Shown: in pieces, positions 36,096 through 48,991 of the stretch
Layout of the letters: every line of letters starts with the position of its first letter
Numbering within the stretch: position 1 is the stretch's first letter
Assembly: GCF_040939455.1 (NCBI RefSeq)
Contig: NC_134108.1
Span: forward strand, 53,877,501 to 53,941,500
Direction of reading: 5' to 3'
DNA: 64,000 nucleotides
Origin: Microcebus murinus
Lineage: Eukaryota > Chordata > Mammalia > Primates > Cheirogaleidae
Position numbers and translations under genes: made by a program
The notes under the pieces: generated by a model
What the model saw: the letters and a program-made list of their open reading frames with translations, nothing else
Told to the model about the DNA's origin: nothing
Databases searched by the model: none

Positions 36096-37695
36096 ATTTC
36101 TTTAACCTAATGTCCTTTTTAGTTTTTACCTAATGTCCCAGGGTTCCAGTCAAGATAACACATTACATTTAGTAGTCATGTCTCCTTAGGCTCTTCTTAG
36201 ATGTGACAGTTTCTCAGACTTCCTGTTTTTAAAGACCTTGACAGTTTTAAGGATCACTGCTCAGATATATTATAGACTATTCCTCAGTTGGGACTTTCTG
36301 TTAATTTTTATTAGACTGAGGTTTTAGACTTTTGGAAGGGACACTGCAAAGGTAAAGTGCCATCCTCATCACATCATATCAAGGTTACATACTACCAACA
36401 TGACTTCTCTTTGTTGATGTTAATCTTGATCACCTGGCTGAGGTAGTGTTTGTCAGATCCCTCCACAATAAAGTTACTTTTTTCCCATTTTTGCCTGTGC
36501 TCTTTGGAAGGAAGTCACTATACACAGCCTACCCATAAGGAATAAGAACCTTCCTTACCATCTTCTGAAGGCAGAGTAACTATATAAATTATTTGAAATT
36601 CTGCATGGGATATTTCTTTGTTCTCACCAATTATTTATTCAATCATCTATTTACATCAGTATAGATTTGTGGATATGTATTTTATACTATGGACTATAAA
36701 GATCAAGATATTCATTTTATTGCTCAGATTTTTTTGGTGTTTGGCCATTGGAAGCTTTTTCATTTGGCTCCTGTTTCACTTTGATACACTCTATCATTTT
36801 TATTTATTTATTTATCTTAGCACTCCTTACTTTTGAGAAGTTCAGGATGCTCTGGGCTCATCTTGTATATTTCCTGCCCTAATGCTAGAATCATGCACAA
36901 TTCCAAAGAAACCGTGATTCCTTTTATTGGAGAATGGTATTAGAAACCAGGATCTGGGTTACAGGAGTGCTCATTGCTACTGGAATATTATTGCTTCTGT
37001 GCCCTCAGTTGGCACAGAGAAATTTATTTGTATACTAACCCATGAATACACACATATCTGTAAATATTTTTATCTGTAACTATCTGTGTCTGTATAAAGC
37101 TGAAAATGATGTCATATGGATGTCTCCAACTCTAACCCCTTGTCATATAGATTATTCCCCTGCTTGTCTATAATCCTCCATTCTAACAGGTGAGACACCT
37201 CAATCCCACTACTTACCATTGACTTAACTATTGAATTCCAGAAAACATGTACTTACAGTGGTTTCGGAATTGTTAGCCTATACTCCCATGGGAAGCAATT
37301 TTATCAACCGGGTAATGTGCTTATATGCAATACCTTTGCCATTAGCCTTACAGACTGTACTCACTCCTTAGGTCAACACCTTATTTATATGCCATCTTCA
37401 GTTAGGTTGTTTCATATGTTTGTAGTATAGCTAGATATTTCTGTCACAGTCCACATTCCATTCTGGGCTCCACATCATCCTAGATGATTTTTAAAAATTT
37501 CATACATTAAGCTTTTCATTCTTTGTTTTGTAAAATTGAATGGGTTTGACAAATAGATAGTGACATGTATCCACCATTAAAATGGCCTACAGAATAGTTT
37601 CACTCTCATCAAATATACTCTCCTCATGACTGAATCCCTGAGCTAACACTGATGTATTAACTATCTTTAGAGTTTTGCCTTTTCCAGAAGTCATA
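36096..37695 (-). mobile_element. Old L1 (L1ME-type) 3' region
   Basis: 'gtagtcatgtctccttaggctcttcttagatgtgacagtttctcag', 'gaccttgacagttttaaggatcactgctcag', 'gttaatcttgatcacctggctgaggtagtg' and 'tggatatgtattttatactatggactata' match an old L1ME-type tail in antisense. The sequence stops at the TA where Tigger1 is inserted. Confidence 0.55.
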
Positions 37696-38111
37696 TACAG
37701 GTATAACTTATTTTATTGCACTTTGCATTCTGTACTTTGCAGGCATTGTGATTTCTATAAATTGCAGGTTTGTGACAAGCCTATGTTGGGCAAGTCTTTT
37801 AGTGTCATTTTTCAAACAGCATGTGCTTACTTCATGTCTTTGTGTCACATTTTGGAAATTCTCACAGTATTTCAATTTTTTCACCATTCTTACACATGTT
37901 ATGGTGATCCATATTCAGAGATCTTTGACATGAGTCTTGTAATTGTTACAGGGTGCCAAGAACTGTACCCATATTAGACAGTGAATTTAATTGGTAAATA
38001 TTGTGTGTTTTCTTACTATTCCATCCATTCCTCATCTCTCTCCTTCTCTCTTCAGGCCTCCCTCTTCCATGAGACACAGCAATTTTGAAATTAGGCCAAT
38101 TAATAACCCTA

Positions 38112-40290
38112 CAATGGCCTTTAACTGCTCAAGAAAAAAAGAGTCTTGTATTTCTCACTTTAAAAAATCTAGAAATCAGAAATAAGCTTAATTAGAAAGG
38201 CATGTTGAAAGTGGAGATAGGCCAAATGTTAGGCCTATTGTGCCGAACAGTTAGCCAAGTTGTGAATGCAAAGGAAAAGTTGAAAGAAATGAAAAATTCT
38301 ACTCCAGTGAACACAAAATGATATGAAGGGATCATTCTTTCAAGTATCAGTAAAAGAATGATTAGCCTTATTGCTGATAGGGAGAAAGTTTGAGTGATCT
38401 GTATAGAAGATCAAACCAGCCACAGCATTCCATTAAGCCAAAACCTAATTCAGGGCAAGGCCCTAACTCTCTGCAATTCTATGAAGGTCAGCTGAGTAAG
38501 GTAAGGACACTGCAGATGAAAATCATGAAGGTAATAGAGGTTGCTTCAGTAAGTTTAAGGAAAGATGCCATCTGCATAACATAAAAGTGCAAGGTAAAGT
38601 AGCAAATCCTGATGTAGAAGCTGCAAGTTATCCATAACATCTAGCTAAGATCATTGATGCAGGTGACTACACAAAACAACAGACTTTCAATGTAGGTGAA
38701 ACAACCTTGGAAGAAGATGTCATCTAGGATTTTCATAGCTAAAGAAGAGAAGTGGATGCCTGGCTTCAAAACTTCAAAGGATAGGCTGACTTTCTTATTA
38801 GGGGTTAATGCAACTGATGACTTTAAGTTGAAACCGATGCACATTTACCCTTCCAAAAATTCTAGGGACCTTAAGATTGTGTTAAATCCACTCTACCTGT
38901 GCTCTATAAATAAAACAACACAACCTGGATGGCAGCATATCTATTTATAGCATGGTTTACTGAATATTTTAAATCCACTGTTAAGAATTACTGCCCAGAA
39001 AAAAAAAATGTCTGTCAAATTTTAATGCTTATTGACAATGCACCTAAGAGACAATGCACCCCAGAGATCTGGTGGAGATATACAAGGATATTAATATTGT
39101 TTGTTTTCATTCCTATTAATACAACATTCATTCCACAGCTCATAAATCAAGAAGTATTTCTGACTTTCAGGTCTTATTATTTAAAAAACATATATATTGT
39201 AAGGCTATATATAGCTCCCATAGAGAGAAATTCGTCTCATGGATATGGGCAAAGTCAAATGAAACCTCTGGAAAGGATTTGCCATTCAAGATGCCATTAA
39301 GAACATATGTGATTCATGGGAGGAGGTTAAAACTCAACATTAACAGCAATTTGGAAGAAGTTAATTTCAACCCTCATGAATGACTTTGAGGGGCTCAAAA
39401 TTTCAGTAAAGGAAGTCACTGTAGATGTGGTAGAAATATCAAAAGAAACAGAATTAGAAGTAAAGCCTGAAGATATGACTGAATTGCTAAAATCTCATGA
39501 TAAAACTTGAATAGATGAGGAGTTGGTTCTTATGGATGATCAAAGAAAGCAGTTTCTTTTTTTTTTTTTTTTTTTGAGACACAGTCTCACTTTGTTGCCC
39601 AGGCTAGAGTAAGTGCCGTGGTGTCAGCCTAGCTCACAGCAACCTCAAACTTCTGGGCTCAAGCAATCCTGCTGCCTCAGCCTCCCAAGTAGCTGGGACT
39701 ACAGGCATGTGCCACCATGCCTGGCTCATTTTTTTTTCTATATATATATTAGTTGGCCAATTAATTTCTTTCTATTTATAGTAGAGACGGGGGTCTCACT
39801 CTTGCTCAGGCTGGTTTCGAACTCCTGACCTTGAGCAATCCGCCCACCTCAGCCTCCAAGAGTACTAGGATTACAGGCGTGAGCCACTGAGCCCAGCCAG
39901 AAAGCAGTTTCTTGATATAGAATCTAGTCCTGGTGAAGATGCTGTGAACATTGTTAAAATGACAACAAAGGATCTGGAATATCACATACAGTTAGTTGGT
40001 ACATCATTGGCAGGAGGATTGATTCCAAGATTGAAAGAATTCATACTATGGGGAAAATGCTATCAAATAGCATAGTATGCTATGGAATTTTTTTTTTTTA
40101 AAGGAAGAATCAATTGATGTGGCAAACTTCACTGGTGTTTGATTTTAAGAAATTGTCAAAACCTCCTCAAACTTTAGTAACCACAACCCTGATAAGTCAG
40201 CAACATGAACATCGAGGCAAGATCCTACACCAGCAAAAAGATTACAGCTTGCTGAAGGCTCAGATGATTGTTAACATTTTTTTGGCAATA
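38112..40290 (+). pseudogene. Dead Tigger1 transposase gene
   Basis: Encodes remnants of the Tigger1 transposase: an N-terminal CENP-B-like DNA-binding part (38110-38600, words such as QVVNAKEK in broken frames) and the DDE-superfamily catalytic part (38690-39300). A frame at 38696-38950 reads [19 protein letters not shown] and [21 protein letters not shown] second, 38929-39300, reads WFTEYFKSTVKNYCPEKKN and LMLIDNAPKRQ. Frameshifts, stops and the antisense Alu make it inactive. Not a host gene, although host CENP-B-like genes share the ancestry. Confidence 0.85.
39557..39898 (-). mobile_element. Lemur Alu inside Tigger1
   Basis: Antisense dimeric Alu with leading poly-T and the lemur linker (tatattagttggccaattaat). 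Perfect 13-bp target duplication agaaagcagtttc at 39544-39556 and 39899-39911. Splits the 3' part of the transposase gene. Confidence 0.97.
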
Positions 40291-40472
40291 AAGTATTTTT
40301 AATTAATATATGTATAGTGTTTTTAGATAAAATTCGATTGTACTACAGTACAGTATAAACATAACTTTTATATGCACTGGTAAACAAAAAAATGTGTGAC
40401 TCACTTCATCACAATATTTGCTTTATTGTGGTGGTCTAGAACCAAATCCTCAAAATCTGAGATATATCTGTA

Positions 40473-41770
40473 TATGCATGACACATATTATAAATGTCGA
40501 TTAGATCAAAATATATGATACTGTTGTTTAGGTCACATATAACCTTACTGTTTTCTTGCCTGCTTGATTTATCAGTTATAGAGAAGTGTTGAAGCCTCTA
40601 ACTGTAGGAGTGAATTTATCTATTTCCCCTTTCAGTTCTATCATATTTTGCTTCAAGTATTTTGATACTCTGTTAGGTTCGTACATATTTAGAATTATCA
40701 TCAATTCTTAGACGATTTGACCTGTTTTTCATTATGTAATGCATTATTTAACCCTGATACTTTTTCTGTGAAGTAAGTGCTTAAATTAAGACCCAATATT
40801 ATGTGTGCCTTAACATCTAGTAAAATCAGGAGGGCCTCACACAGGCATAACAACATGTTTCCCTTCTACTCTTAGTCCACAAATTAGGTCCCTGTAGCCA
40901 AACAACCATTATCTTGGGGATAAGGCACAGTTTATGCTTATCCCTGAGTAGCAGGTTTCAGTTCCCTGTCAGCTGGCAAAATTATTCAAACAAGGCAAAT
41001 ACTTCCTCCTGTGGGAATCAGCAGACACACCCTTCTTTTGATACTACAGAGCCTCCCACAGCCTCTGGTTGTTCACTCTATTCCCAAGTGCCACCCCCAT
41101 GTGGTCCCGTTTACTATGCATGTTCTCCTCTCCTAGCCTAAGAGTATAGATTGCTGTGTTTTCATCTGCCCAGTGTTGGGTGGTGTATGCCCAGCCATCC
41201 TCATAACTCCAGGCTGGGAATCTCTTTTTCACCAGTGGAGTGAATAGAAGGTAACTAAAACACTATCTTGTTCAGAAGTCAGCTCTGTCTGAAATAGTGC
41301 TACTCCAGCTTTCTTTTGATTGGTGTTAGCATGGTATACCTTTCTCCATGTTTTAGTTTTAATGTATATGGTCTTTATATTTAAAGTGAATGTCTTATAG
41401 ACAACATATAATTGGGTCTCAAACTTTTTATCAACTCAGACAAACCCTTTTAATTGGCAGAAATTTCATATTTAATATGGTTATTGATATAGTTGCATTA
41501 ATATTGACCATGTTTATAACTGCTTTCAATTGACTGCATTTGTTCTTTCTTTTTCCCTCCTTGTTTTTATGCCTTCTCTGGTTTTAATGAAGCATATTAT
41601 ATGATTTTATTTTATCTCATCTATTAGAATATCAATTATAATTCTATTTAAATTATTTATTGGTTCCCCTGGAGTTTACAATATACATTTTTAACTAATA
41701 TAAGTCACTTGAAAATAATATTAAACTACTATAGCAGAGAATTCCCAATTCCTTAAAGTATAGATTTTAA
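40473..41770 (-). mobile_element. Old L1 continuing after Tigger1
   Basis: Antisense L1: 'gtttaggtcacatataaccttactgttttcttgcctgcttgatt', 'cctctaactgtaggagtgaatttatctatttcccc', then after an insertion 'gtctgaaatagtgctactccagctttcttttgattggtg', 'gtcttatagacaacatataattgggtctc' and 'cccctggagtttacaatatacattttta'. Together with 36096-37695 it suggests that Tigger1 jumped into old L1 sequence. Confidence 0.65.
40775..41265. repeat. Unclassified LTR-like insertion inside L1
   Basis: The L1 reading at both sides is separated by about 490 bp of GC-richer sequence with 'caacatgtttcccttctactcttagtccac', 'tcccacagcctctggttgttcac' and 'ctccaggctgggaatctctttttcacc'. Size and composition suggest an old LTR. 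No family recognised, no clean target duplication. Confidence 0.4.
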
Positions 41771-41779
41771 GCATTTATG

Positions 41780-43490
41780 AAACATTTATAAAATTTATAA
41801 AAATCAACCTAATACTAAGCCACAAATTTATATACAATTCATTCTCTAACCCAAATGTTCTATAATTTAGAATTACTACTAGAAGTTTAAACAAAAATAC
41901 TCAATGATTCAGGAATTTGGAACACTTTTTAAAACAACTGAGTAAAATTTATAATCAAAAGCATAATATAAGATGATGGAATATACCATACATCTAATCA
42001 CCATATTATATGTGTAGCCAAGCAGAGTTGAGATCCAAAGTAATTTTAAGCGTCTTACATGATTTCATTATTCAATAAAATATTTACCTCCAATGTATTT
42101 TTAAAAAGCTAAGAAATTTAATTCATTTATTTAACCTATGTAGATTGACACCTACTAGATGCAGGCATATTATACCTATTAGGGATATAGTGCTGCACAA
42201 AAAGCCTACACATATGAAAATTAAAAGTGTAAATTATTCAAGAGTAAATAAAAAGCAGAATTGATAGATGCAAAAAGCTAATTATAAAATATATAAATAC
42301 TAAATTCTTATAAAATATGATAATTAAAAATTAAGCAAATATGAAACATGAAAACTTAATTGTAAAAATAAGAATTAGCCATATAAGTTTGTAGATTAAA
42401 TAAACAAAAGGAAATACTATTATATTTGAAATTTTTTATGAAATTTATAGTTTTCTCAGAAAACACAAATGGCCAAAATTTGCTCAAAAAGAATCCAATA
42501 AACATGCAAGAAATCAAAACATTAATCAAATATTTAAGAAAAACTGTTTTAAAACACTAAAGTAGCAGCATTTTCATTACATGTCACAGAAAGAAAAAAG
42601 AGAGAGTAGAAAAACACAGATGTCATTAGAATAAATCTGATATCCCAAGCAATACTTCTATTTATAACACTACATAGGATTTAAGAAGAAAACCTTAATA
42701 AGATTATAAGAACTATCTACCTTAAACCAAAACTAACATACTCAGGAATCAAATTACAGAATCATTCTCATTAATTTTAGGAAAAACAATAGGAATCTTG
42801 ATATATTATTTTAAGTGGCTCTTAAAATCATTCAGTAAGACAAGAAGAAGAAATCAGAGTTATGAGTCTCAGAAAGAAAATACTATTCATTATTTTCAGA
42901 AAACATATTTGTATTTATTTATAAAATCAATTATATGTATCTAGGAATCCCAAGGAAATCAAGTGAAAAAAGCCTCTTAACATTAATAAGACTCTTCTAT
43001 ACATATATAAAATATAAATGAAAAATTAATAATTATTCTTCACAAAATCAATAAAATAGAGTAGAAAACCTATTTCAGTCAAAATATCAATACAAACTAT
43101 ATAATAAAATATAAAATAATCTTAAGAAAAATGTGTAGGACCTACAAAGGCAGCCACAGAATTTTAGAGAGAGTCATACAATTCTTAAATAAAAAGAGAG
43201 AGCATATCATGGTCCTACATATGCATATTTTGATATTTAAATTTCTTATATTAATTCATAGAAATAATAATATTTTCAGCCCAAAATCCCTTTTGAAATT
43301 GTCAAGGTGAATCTAAATTTCATTTAGAGGAAATCAGACTGATGTTGAACCTGTGGAAAAAAAGGTAAAGATGAGAAGACATTTAATATTCTAGACATAC
43401 AAATAGACTATAAAAATATTGTCATTTTCCTGGAATTGAACTATAACTCTTCCTACCCCTGTATATTTGCCTTTAAATTACACTCTAAGT
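41780..43490 (+). mobile_element. Very degraded L1 ORF2-like sequence
   Basis: The order 'ttcttaaaatcattcagtaagacaagaagaagaaatcagagttat', 'ttatttataaaatcaattatatgtatctaggaatcccaaggaaat', and 'ttaataagactcttc' tracks the L1 reverse-transcriptase region (family word 'agacaagaaaaagaaat'). 41780-42560 is assigned only by continuity. Confidence 0.45.
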
Positions 43491-43579
43491 TTTTATTCTA
43501 TTTTCATAACAAAACACTGTGGCCCCAAGGAAAAGTTTCTGTTTTTTATTCTATGGTAGTCAATCTGTTAAATAAACCA

Positions 43580-44165
43580 TGATTGTTAGGTAGGGCTGAG
43601 GGCATGCAGGGCAGGTGATAAGAGAATGTGGTGAAGGGCCAAAGGTCAGGACCAATAACAACAGAGGAAAGAAACCACAACAGCAGGAACATGAGGTTAG
43701 GGGCTTTTTCTGACTGGGAGTATGTGCAGAAGCTAGGAACCTGTGGCCAAAGGTAACCTTTCTCTTATTAACACACAAGCATGGTAAAAATCACACTCCC
43801 TAGCACCATGACAGTTTCAGAGCCAGTCATACAAGGACAGAAAGTGGGAGGGCATCAATTCTAAAAATTCTCCCCCACCCCTCAGGAAATCATGAATATT
43901 CCACCTCCAGCTTTACACAGACTTAGTGAACCAACATAAAAAAGGTGAAATCTTGTTAAACTCAGCGTCTTCTCCACTTGGGCATACAGACCTGGTCCTC
44001 TTCCTGGAACATACTCTCACTTTACTTTCACTTTGTAAATCTTCCTGTTTTCTGCAATAAAGCTGCTTGTGTGGAAGTGCACCCTGTCATCACTCTGTCC
44101 CAGCAGCTGGCTTGTGATTCTTCCAAGCCAGGAGCCAAAGAACCAGGACGACATCTACATCTCTC
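43580..44165 (+). repeat. ERV1-like LTR
   Basis: An LTR-like block: 'tgattgttaggtagggctgag' near the left, repeated purine-rich words, 'cctagcaccatgacagtttcagagcc', 'ctcaggaaatcatgaatattcc', a TATA-like 'aacataaaaaagg' at about 43935 and the poly(A) context 'tctgcaataaagctgctt' near 44054-44071. The arrangement is that of ERV1 (MER4-like) LTRs. No internal region, so a solo LTR; the right end is approximate. Confidence 0.6.
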
Positions 44166-44179
44166 TCTCTCTTAAAACC

Positions 44180-45958
44180 AAACTTAACATGATGTATCTG
44201 TATTTTAGAATATGAGGCACCATCCAAATTGATGCCTTTCAAATAATAATTATTACCTGGATAAAATGCTCAAAGTGTGTTACATTGAAAAGAAGAAAAA
44301 ACAACTTCATAAAATATATGAAGCCAAGATTGTATGAAATGAAATATATATATATTTTTTTACTTGTGGGCTATTCTTACAATCTGATAAAAATTATATA
44401 TTTTTTCCCTAAGAAAATATATATGCATGCACAAAATGTTGAATACAATGTAGATTATTCACAGAATCCCTACAGATCCCGGATTAGGAACCCTCAACTA
44501 ATTGTATATGTTTCTAAAGCTAATACTAAAGACAATACATTATCCTATGTTCACTCTAATAATCAACTACTGTAGATAGCATCCCATTCTGTGTTCCTAC
44601 AGGCAGTCTTTTATCTTGTTTATTGGTATTTCTGAATGACAAGAATAAGAACAAAGGCTTACAAATCTAGTATCATTGTCCCTTGCTATCACTTGCTTTA
44701 GACCTCTGCTCTCAGCTTTTTGGTATCTGGTAACCGATTCTTTGTGATTGAAGCTATCTCCAAATTTAATGAACCATAAAACGCACACACAGTCTCCTTC
44801 TTGTCTTCCATCAAAGCTCACATAACACAGTCCATAGAGTTTGACCAAATTTTATAAAAGACTAGATAACATAAATATGCTACAAAGCAGAAAACAAAAC
44901 CCTGAGACTAAATGTCTGGGGTTCCTCTTCCCCAAGCTACTGGAGTGTGGCCAGGGCATCCCTGACATGACATCTCACAGACCATCTGGCTCCTGCGCTT
45001 GGCCTGCAAACATGTCTTGTTTCTCTGAAAGAGTCTTCTTAGTCATGTCCTCATTTCTCTAGGACCCAGAATACTAGTTGGCCCTCCCTAGGAAAGTTCC
45101 ATTTCTCTTCCAATTCAAGATTCATTTCCTTTTCTTTTATCCCACGTCTTGAGCAAGGTGACACAGTATTTAATTTTTTCCAAGAACATGCCAGAATGAG
45201 ATAAAGATAAGTGTCAACAGTAAACGTCCTAAATTTTTGGTTTTTTAGTTGGCTAGATGTCCCATTCAAGGAGCACTGTCCATCAAGTTGTTGTAGCTGT
45301 ATATCCTACCTAGTCAGGTTCCTATGGGTAGTCTTTAATCCTGTCAAAGTAAAGGGAAAACAAGGCTATTTTGTCTTCCTGGATGGGCCACGCTTGCAAT
45401 ACTGTTTGAGCACACTCTTCCAAAAAGCACACAGTATTTCTCAGAGATTATTAATCACATTTAGAAAAAATTCAACAAGCAAAGAATCTGCTAAAATGTA
45501 CTCAACCAACATATATGACTAAACAGTATAATCAACAGCACAGTCTCACACCTCTCATTTGGATTAACTTGCTCACAATATACAGTGGAAAAATTGAGGC
45601 CTACCCAAGGAAAACTCCTACTACATACTCCTAAAAGTCTCCCCTAGAAAGATTCCTTTCAGAGCAAAGGCAGGGAGGGCCTAACCCAAACTTTAGCTTC
45701 TACCCTATAGAATGCATGCAACATGTTTGAGAAATGGCAGTTTTCTAATGGCAATATTTTATTAATAGAAATCCAAACTTAATCTCTGGCAACAGTAAAA
45801 ACATACTGACAACTTCAAGGTAGCAGTTAATCTTTGTTCCATACACATAGTCATTTAAAAAATATATGTATTAAACAAAAAGACAAAAGAAAATAGAGAT
45901 GTTATTGTATGACTTTTAGTTTATAGATATATATTTTTATTCAATACGATTTATATAT
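44180..45958. other. Unassigned sequence
   Basis: No gene seen. 44880-45660 is less AT-rich and might contain an old retroviral remnant, but no motif supports this. Frames 44841-45062 and 45211-45522 have no recognisable domain. Confidence 0.35.
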
Positions 45959-47288
45959 CTTTTTTTCCATTTCTTATTTGTACAAATTTATGGGGTACAT
46001 GTGCAATTTTGTTACATGCATAGATTACATATTGGTTCAGTCAGGGCTTTTGGGGTATCCATCACTGAATATTAATTAAAATCTCATCTAGCCTTCCCAG
46101 CCTCTCACCCTTCCAAGTCTCCATTGTTTATCATTCCACTCTCTATGTGTACACATTTTTTAGCACCTATTTCTGAGTGAGAACATACAATATTTGACTT
46201 TCCATCTCTTCCTTGTTTCACTTAACGTGATCTCCAGTTCTATTCATGTTGTTACAAAAGACATGATTTCATTCTTTTTATGACTGAATTGTATTCCATT
46301 GTGTATATATACCACATTTTTTGATATACTCATCTGTTGATGGATACTTAGGTTGATTCCATATATTTGCTATTGTAAATAGTGCTGTAATAAACATACA
46401 ACTGTGGGTATCTTTTTGACATGTTGATTTCCTTTCCTTTGGTAGATACCCAGTAGTGGGATTCCTGGATCAAATAGTAGATCTACTTATAGTTCTTTTA
46501 GAAATGTCAATACTATTTTCCATAGAGGCTGTACTAAATTACATTCCCATCAACAGTGTATAAAAATTCTCTATTCTCCACACACTCACCAAAATCTGTT
46601 ATTTTTATTAATAGCCATTCTGACTGGGATAAAATGATATTTCATTGTGGTTTTAGTTTGCATTTCTCTAATGATTAGCGATGCTGAGCATTTTCCATAT
46701 ATCTGTTGGACATTTGTATGTCTTCTTTTGAAAAGTGTCTATTCATGTTCTTTGCCCATTTTCAATGGGATTATTTGGGGGTTTTGTTGTTGTTTGAATT
46801 TCTTGTATATTCTGGATATTAGTCCCCTGTCAGATGAATAGTTTGCAAATATTTTCTTCCATTTTAGATTGTTTACTCTGTTGATTATTTCTTTGGCTGT
46901 GTAGAAGCCTTTTAGTTTAATTAAATCCCATTAGTCCATTTTTGCTTTTGTTCCCTGTGTTTTTGAGGTCCTAGTCATAAATTCATTGCCTGTATCAATG
47001 TCCAGAAGAGTTTTCCCTAGGATTTCTTCTAGTACTTTTATAGTTTCAGGCCTTACACTTAAATCTTTAATCTATCTTGAGCTGATTTTTATAATATAAA
47101 AAGATAGAAATGCAGTTTCATTCTTCTCTGTATGGCAATACAATTTTCCCAGCACCATTTATTGAAAAGAGTGTCTTTTCTCCAATGTATGTTCTTGTTG
47201 GCTTTGTCAAAGATCAGTTGGCTATAAATACGTGGCTTTATTTCTGGGTTCTCTATTCTGTTCCATTGGTCTACATATAATATATTCA
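45959..47288 (-). mobile_element. L1 3' part, 5'-truncated
   Basis: Antisense L1: 'tttgtacaaatttatggggtacatgtgcaattttgttacatgcata', 'ttctgagtgagaacatacaatatttgactttcc', 'gactgaattgtattccattgtgtatatatacc', 'gatattagtcccctgtcagatgaatagtttgc', 'gatcagttggctataaatacgtgg' and 'attctgttccattggtctac'. About 1.3 kb from the 3' UTR into ORF2; many stops. Confidence 0.88.
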
Positions 47289-48413
47289 TTTAAGAGTATA
47301 TTGTTAAAAAATCAATACAGACATATTAGCTCCAGCTTAATCCTTATGTAAATACTTATAATATTCCCAGTGATTATCATACTTTCTAAGCTAAATTATA
47401 TAATTTTCACTGTTTAAAATGAAAAAAACCTGTTTTTCCAATGAAAACAAGTACTATTTTAGAAAAAAAAGAACAGTCAGAAATCTTAGATTGTTTATCT
47501 TAAAATGAAAATACCTGATAATTAGTCAAGTAATATTTTATTAGTCTACTTTATAAGAAATAAGAGAAGCCAAATAATTTATACAGATCTGGTGCTAATA
47601 ATTTATCAGGTATATTTTGACATGCTGAATATGTAGCTGTTCTATGCTTCAACTAATGTGACAACAGGAAGATGTGAATCTTTACTTAATTCAGAAACAT
47701 GTTTTGAACAAGAAATTATTTAAATATAGGTTTTAAATAAACCGTTAAAATATCAGGAATATGAATAGGTTCATCCAGCTTAGCAACAGAAAATGCAATC
47801 AAGAATGAGTGACTTACTGTTTATGTGCTTAGTCTTGATGACGGGCATTTCATACTCGAAGTTATATTTAGCATATAAGGCAGTTTTTCAGTATGTTAAA
47901 GAGAAAAAGAACTTCATTTTAAACCAGCTAACTACCTCACAAGGGAAACCACTATAGAATCAATCTAAAATAGTGTCATTCTTTAAAATCATGGAGTCAT
48001 GATTTTTGAGAGAAGTATACAAGAGAGAGCACTCAATATATCTATACCTCCTAAGAAGCTTTATAGCTTTATTTTTTAGAAAAATATAAGAATACTATTA
48101 TAGGTTCTTTTGTAGTTTATCAACTTAATTTTTTATTTACATTCTCAAGGGACCAGTTACTCAATAAAGTCTGTTGTTCAGGAGTTTGCCCTGAAGTAGT
48201 TAAGGAGCTGAGCAGGGAAAATATTAATAGCCCCACCATCAGGGCACAAATAGTAGCATGTAAATCTGAGGATGGATTGGTTTTATGGGGTAAATACAAC
48301 AGAGGAACATTCTGCTGAAGAAACATTTTACACTAACTTCAAGAATAGTGTTGAACAATAAACCCTTAAATTTAAGTGATTCCAACTTTCTAGTTTCAGT
48401 CAACCTGTTTCTA
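47289..48413. other. Unassigned AT-rich sequence
   Basis: Nothing recognised. Confidence 0.35.
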
Positions 48414-48425
48414 TTTTCATAGCTT

Positions 48426-48980
48426 TTTAAAATTTTTATTTCAAAATATTATGGGGACACAAATGTTTTTGGTTATATGGGTTGCTTTTATAATGCTGGA
48501 GTAAGGATTATATTAATAAATGTGCCTGTCCCCTCACCCCCTGCCCCCTAGTTGATTCTGTTGAGTTTTACTGCCCCCATGCACATATGTGCTCATCAAT
48601 TAATTCCAATTTAATAGTGAGTAAATGTGGTATTTGTTTTTCCATTCTGTAGATATTTCACTTAGGATAATGGTCACTAGTTCCATCCAAATTGTTGCAA
48701 AAGGCATTAAGTCATCCTTCCTCGTGGCTGTATAGTATTCCATGGTATACATATATCACATTTCCTTAATCCACTCATGAATTGATGGGCATTTGGGTTG
48801 ATTCTACAGCTTAGCAATTATATATCCAATAAAGAACTAATAACCAGAATCTACAAAGAACTCAATCAAATCAGCAAAAAAAAAAAAAAAGAAAAATCAA
48901 ACTGCCCCACTAAAAAGTGGGCAAAAGACATGAACAAAAGCTTTTCAAAAGAAGATAAACAAATGGCCAATAAATATATT
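48426..48980 (-). mobile_element. Lemur-type L1 with 5' inversion
   Basis: 48426-48810 is the antisense L1 3' end ('tttcaaaatattatggggacac', 'tagtattccatggtatacatat', 'tgatgggcatttgggttgattc'). From about 48811 the sequence switches to sense ORF2 ('caataaagaactaataaccagaatctac', 'actaaaaagtgggcaaaagacatg', 'aatggccaataaatat'). This is the hallmark of twin priming. Likely target duplication: tttcatagctttt (from 48415) and ttccatagattt (from 48980), imperfect. Confidence 0.85.
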
Positions 48981-48991
48981 TCCATAGATTT

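Larger units (their letters stand above)
37698..40470 (+). mobile_element. Tigger1 DNA transposon, near full length, split by an Alu
   Basis: A pogo/Tigger (Tc1-mariner superfamily) transposon. The ends are inverted: caggtataact at the left and gagatatatctg at the right, between TA dinucleotides (37696-37697 and 40471-40472), the target duplication of this superfamily. The interior contains the degraded transposase gene on the plus strand, starting near 38110 ('acaatggcctttaactgctcaag') and running to about 40290. Visible translated pieces include [20 protein letters not shown] text at 38760-38810 and a catalytic-core piece LMLIDNAP at about 39024-39047. Frames are closed by frameshifts and stops. 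About 2.43 kb remain after removing the Alu (39557-39898), close to the full family length. Confidence 0.93.

Noticed and set aside
38696..39300. Two frames resembling a CENP-B/DDE protein as a host gene
   Set aside because: They are out-of-register pieces of the Tigger1 transposase, flanked by the element's own ends.
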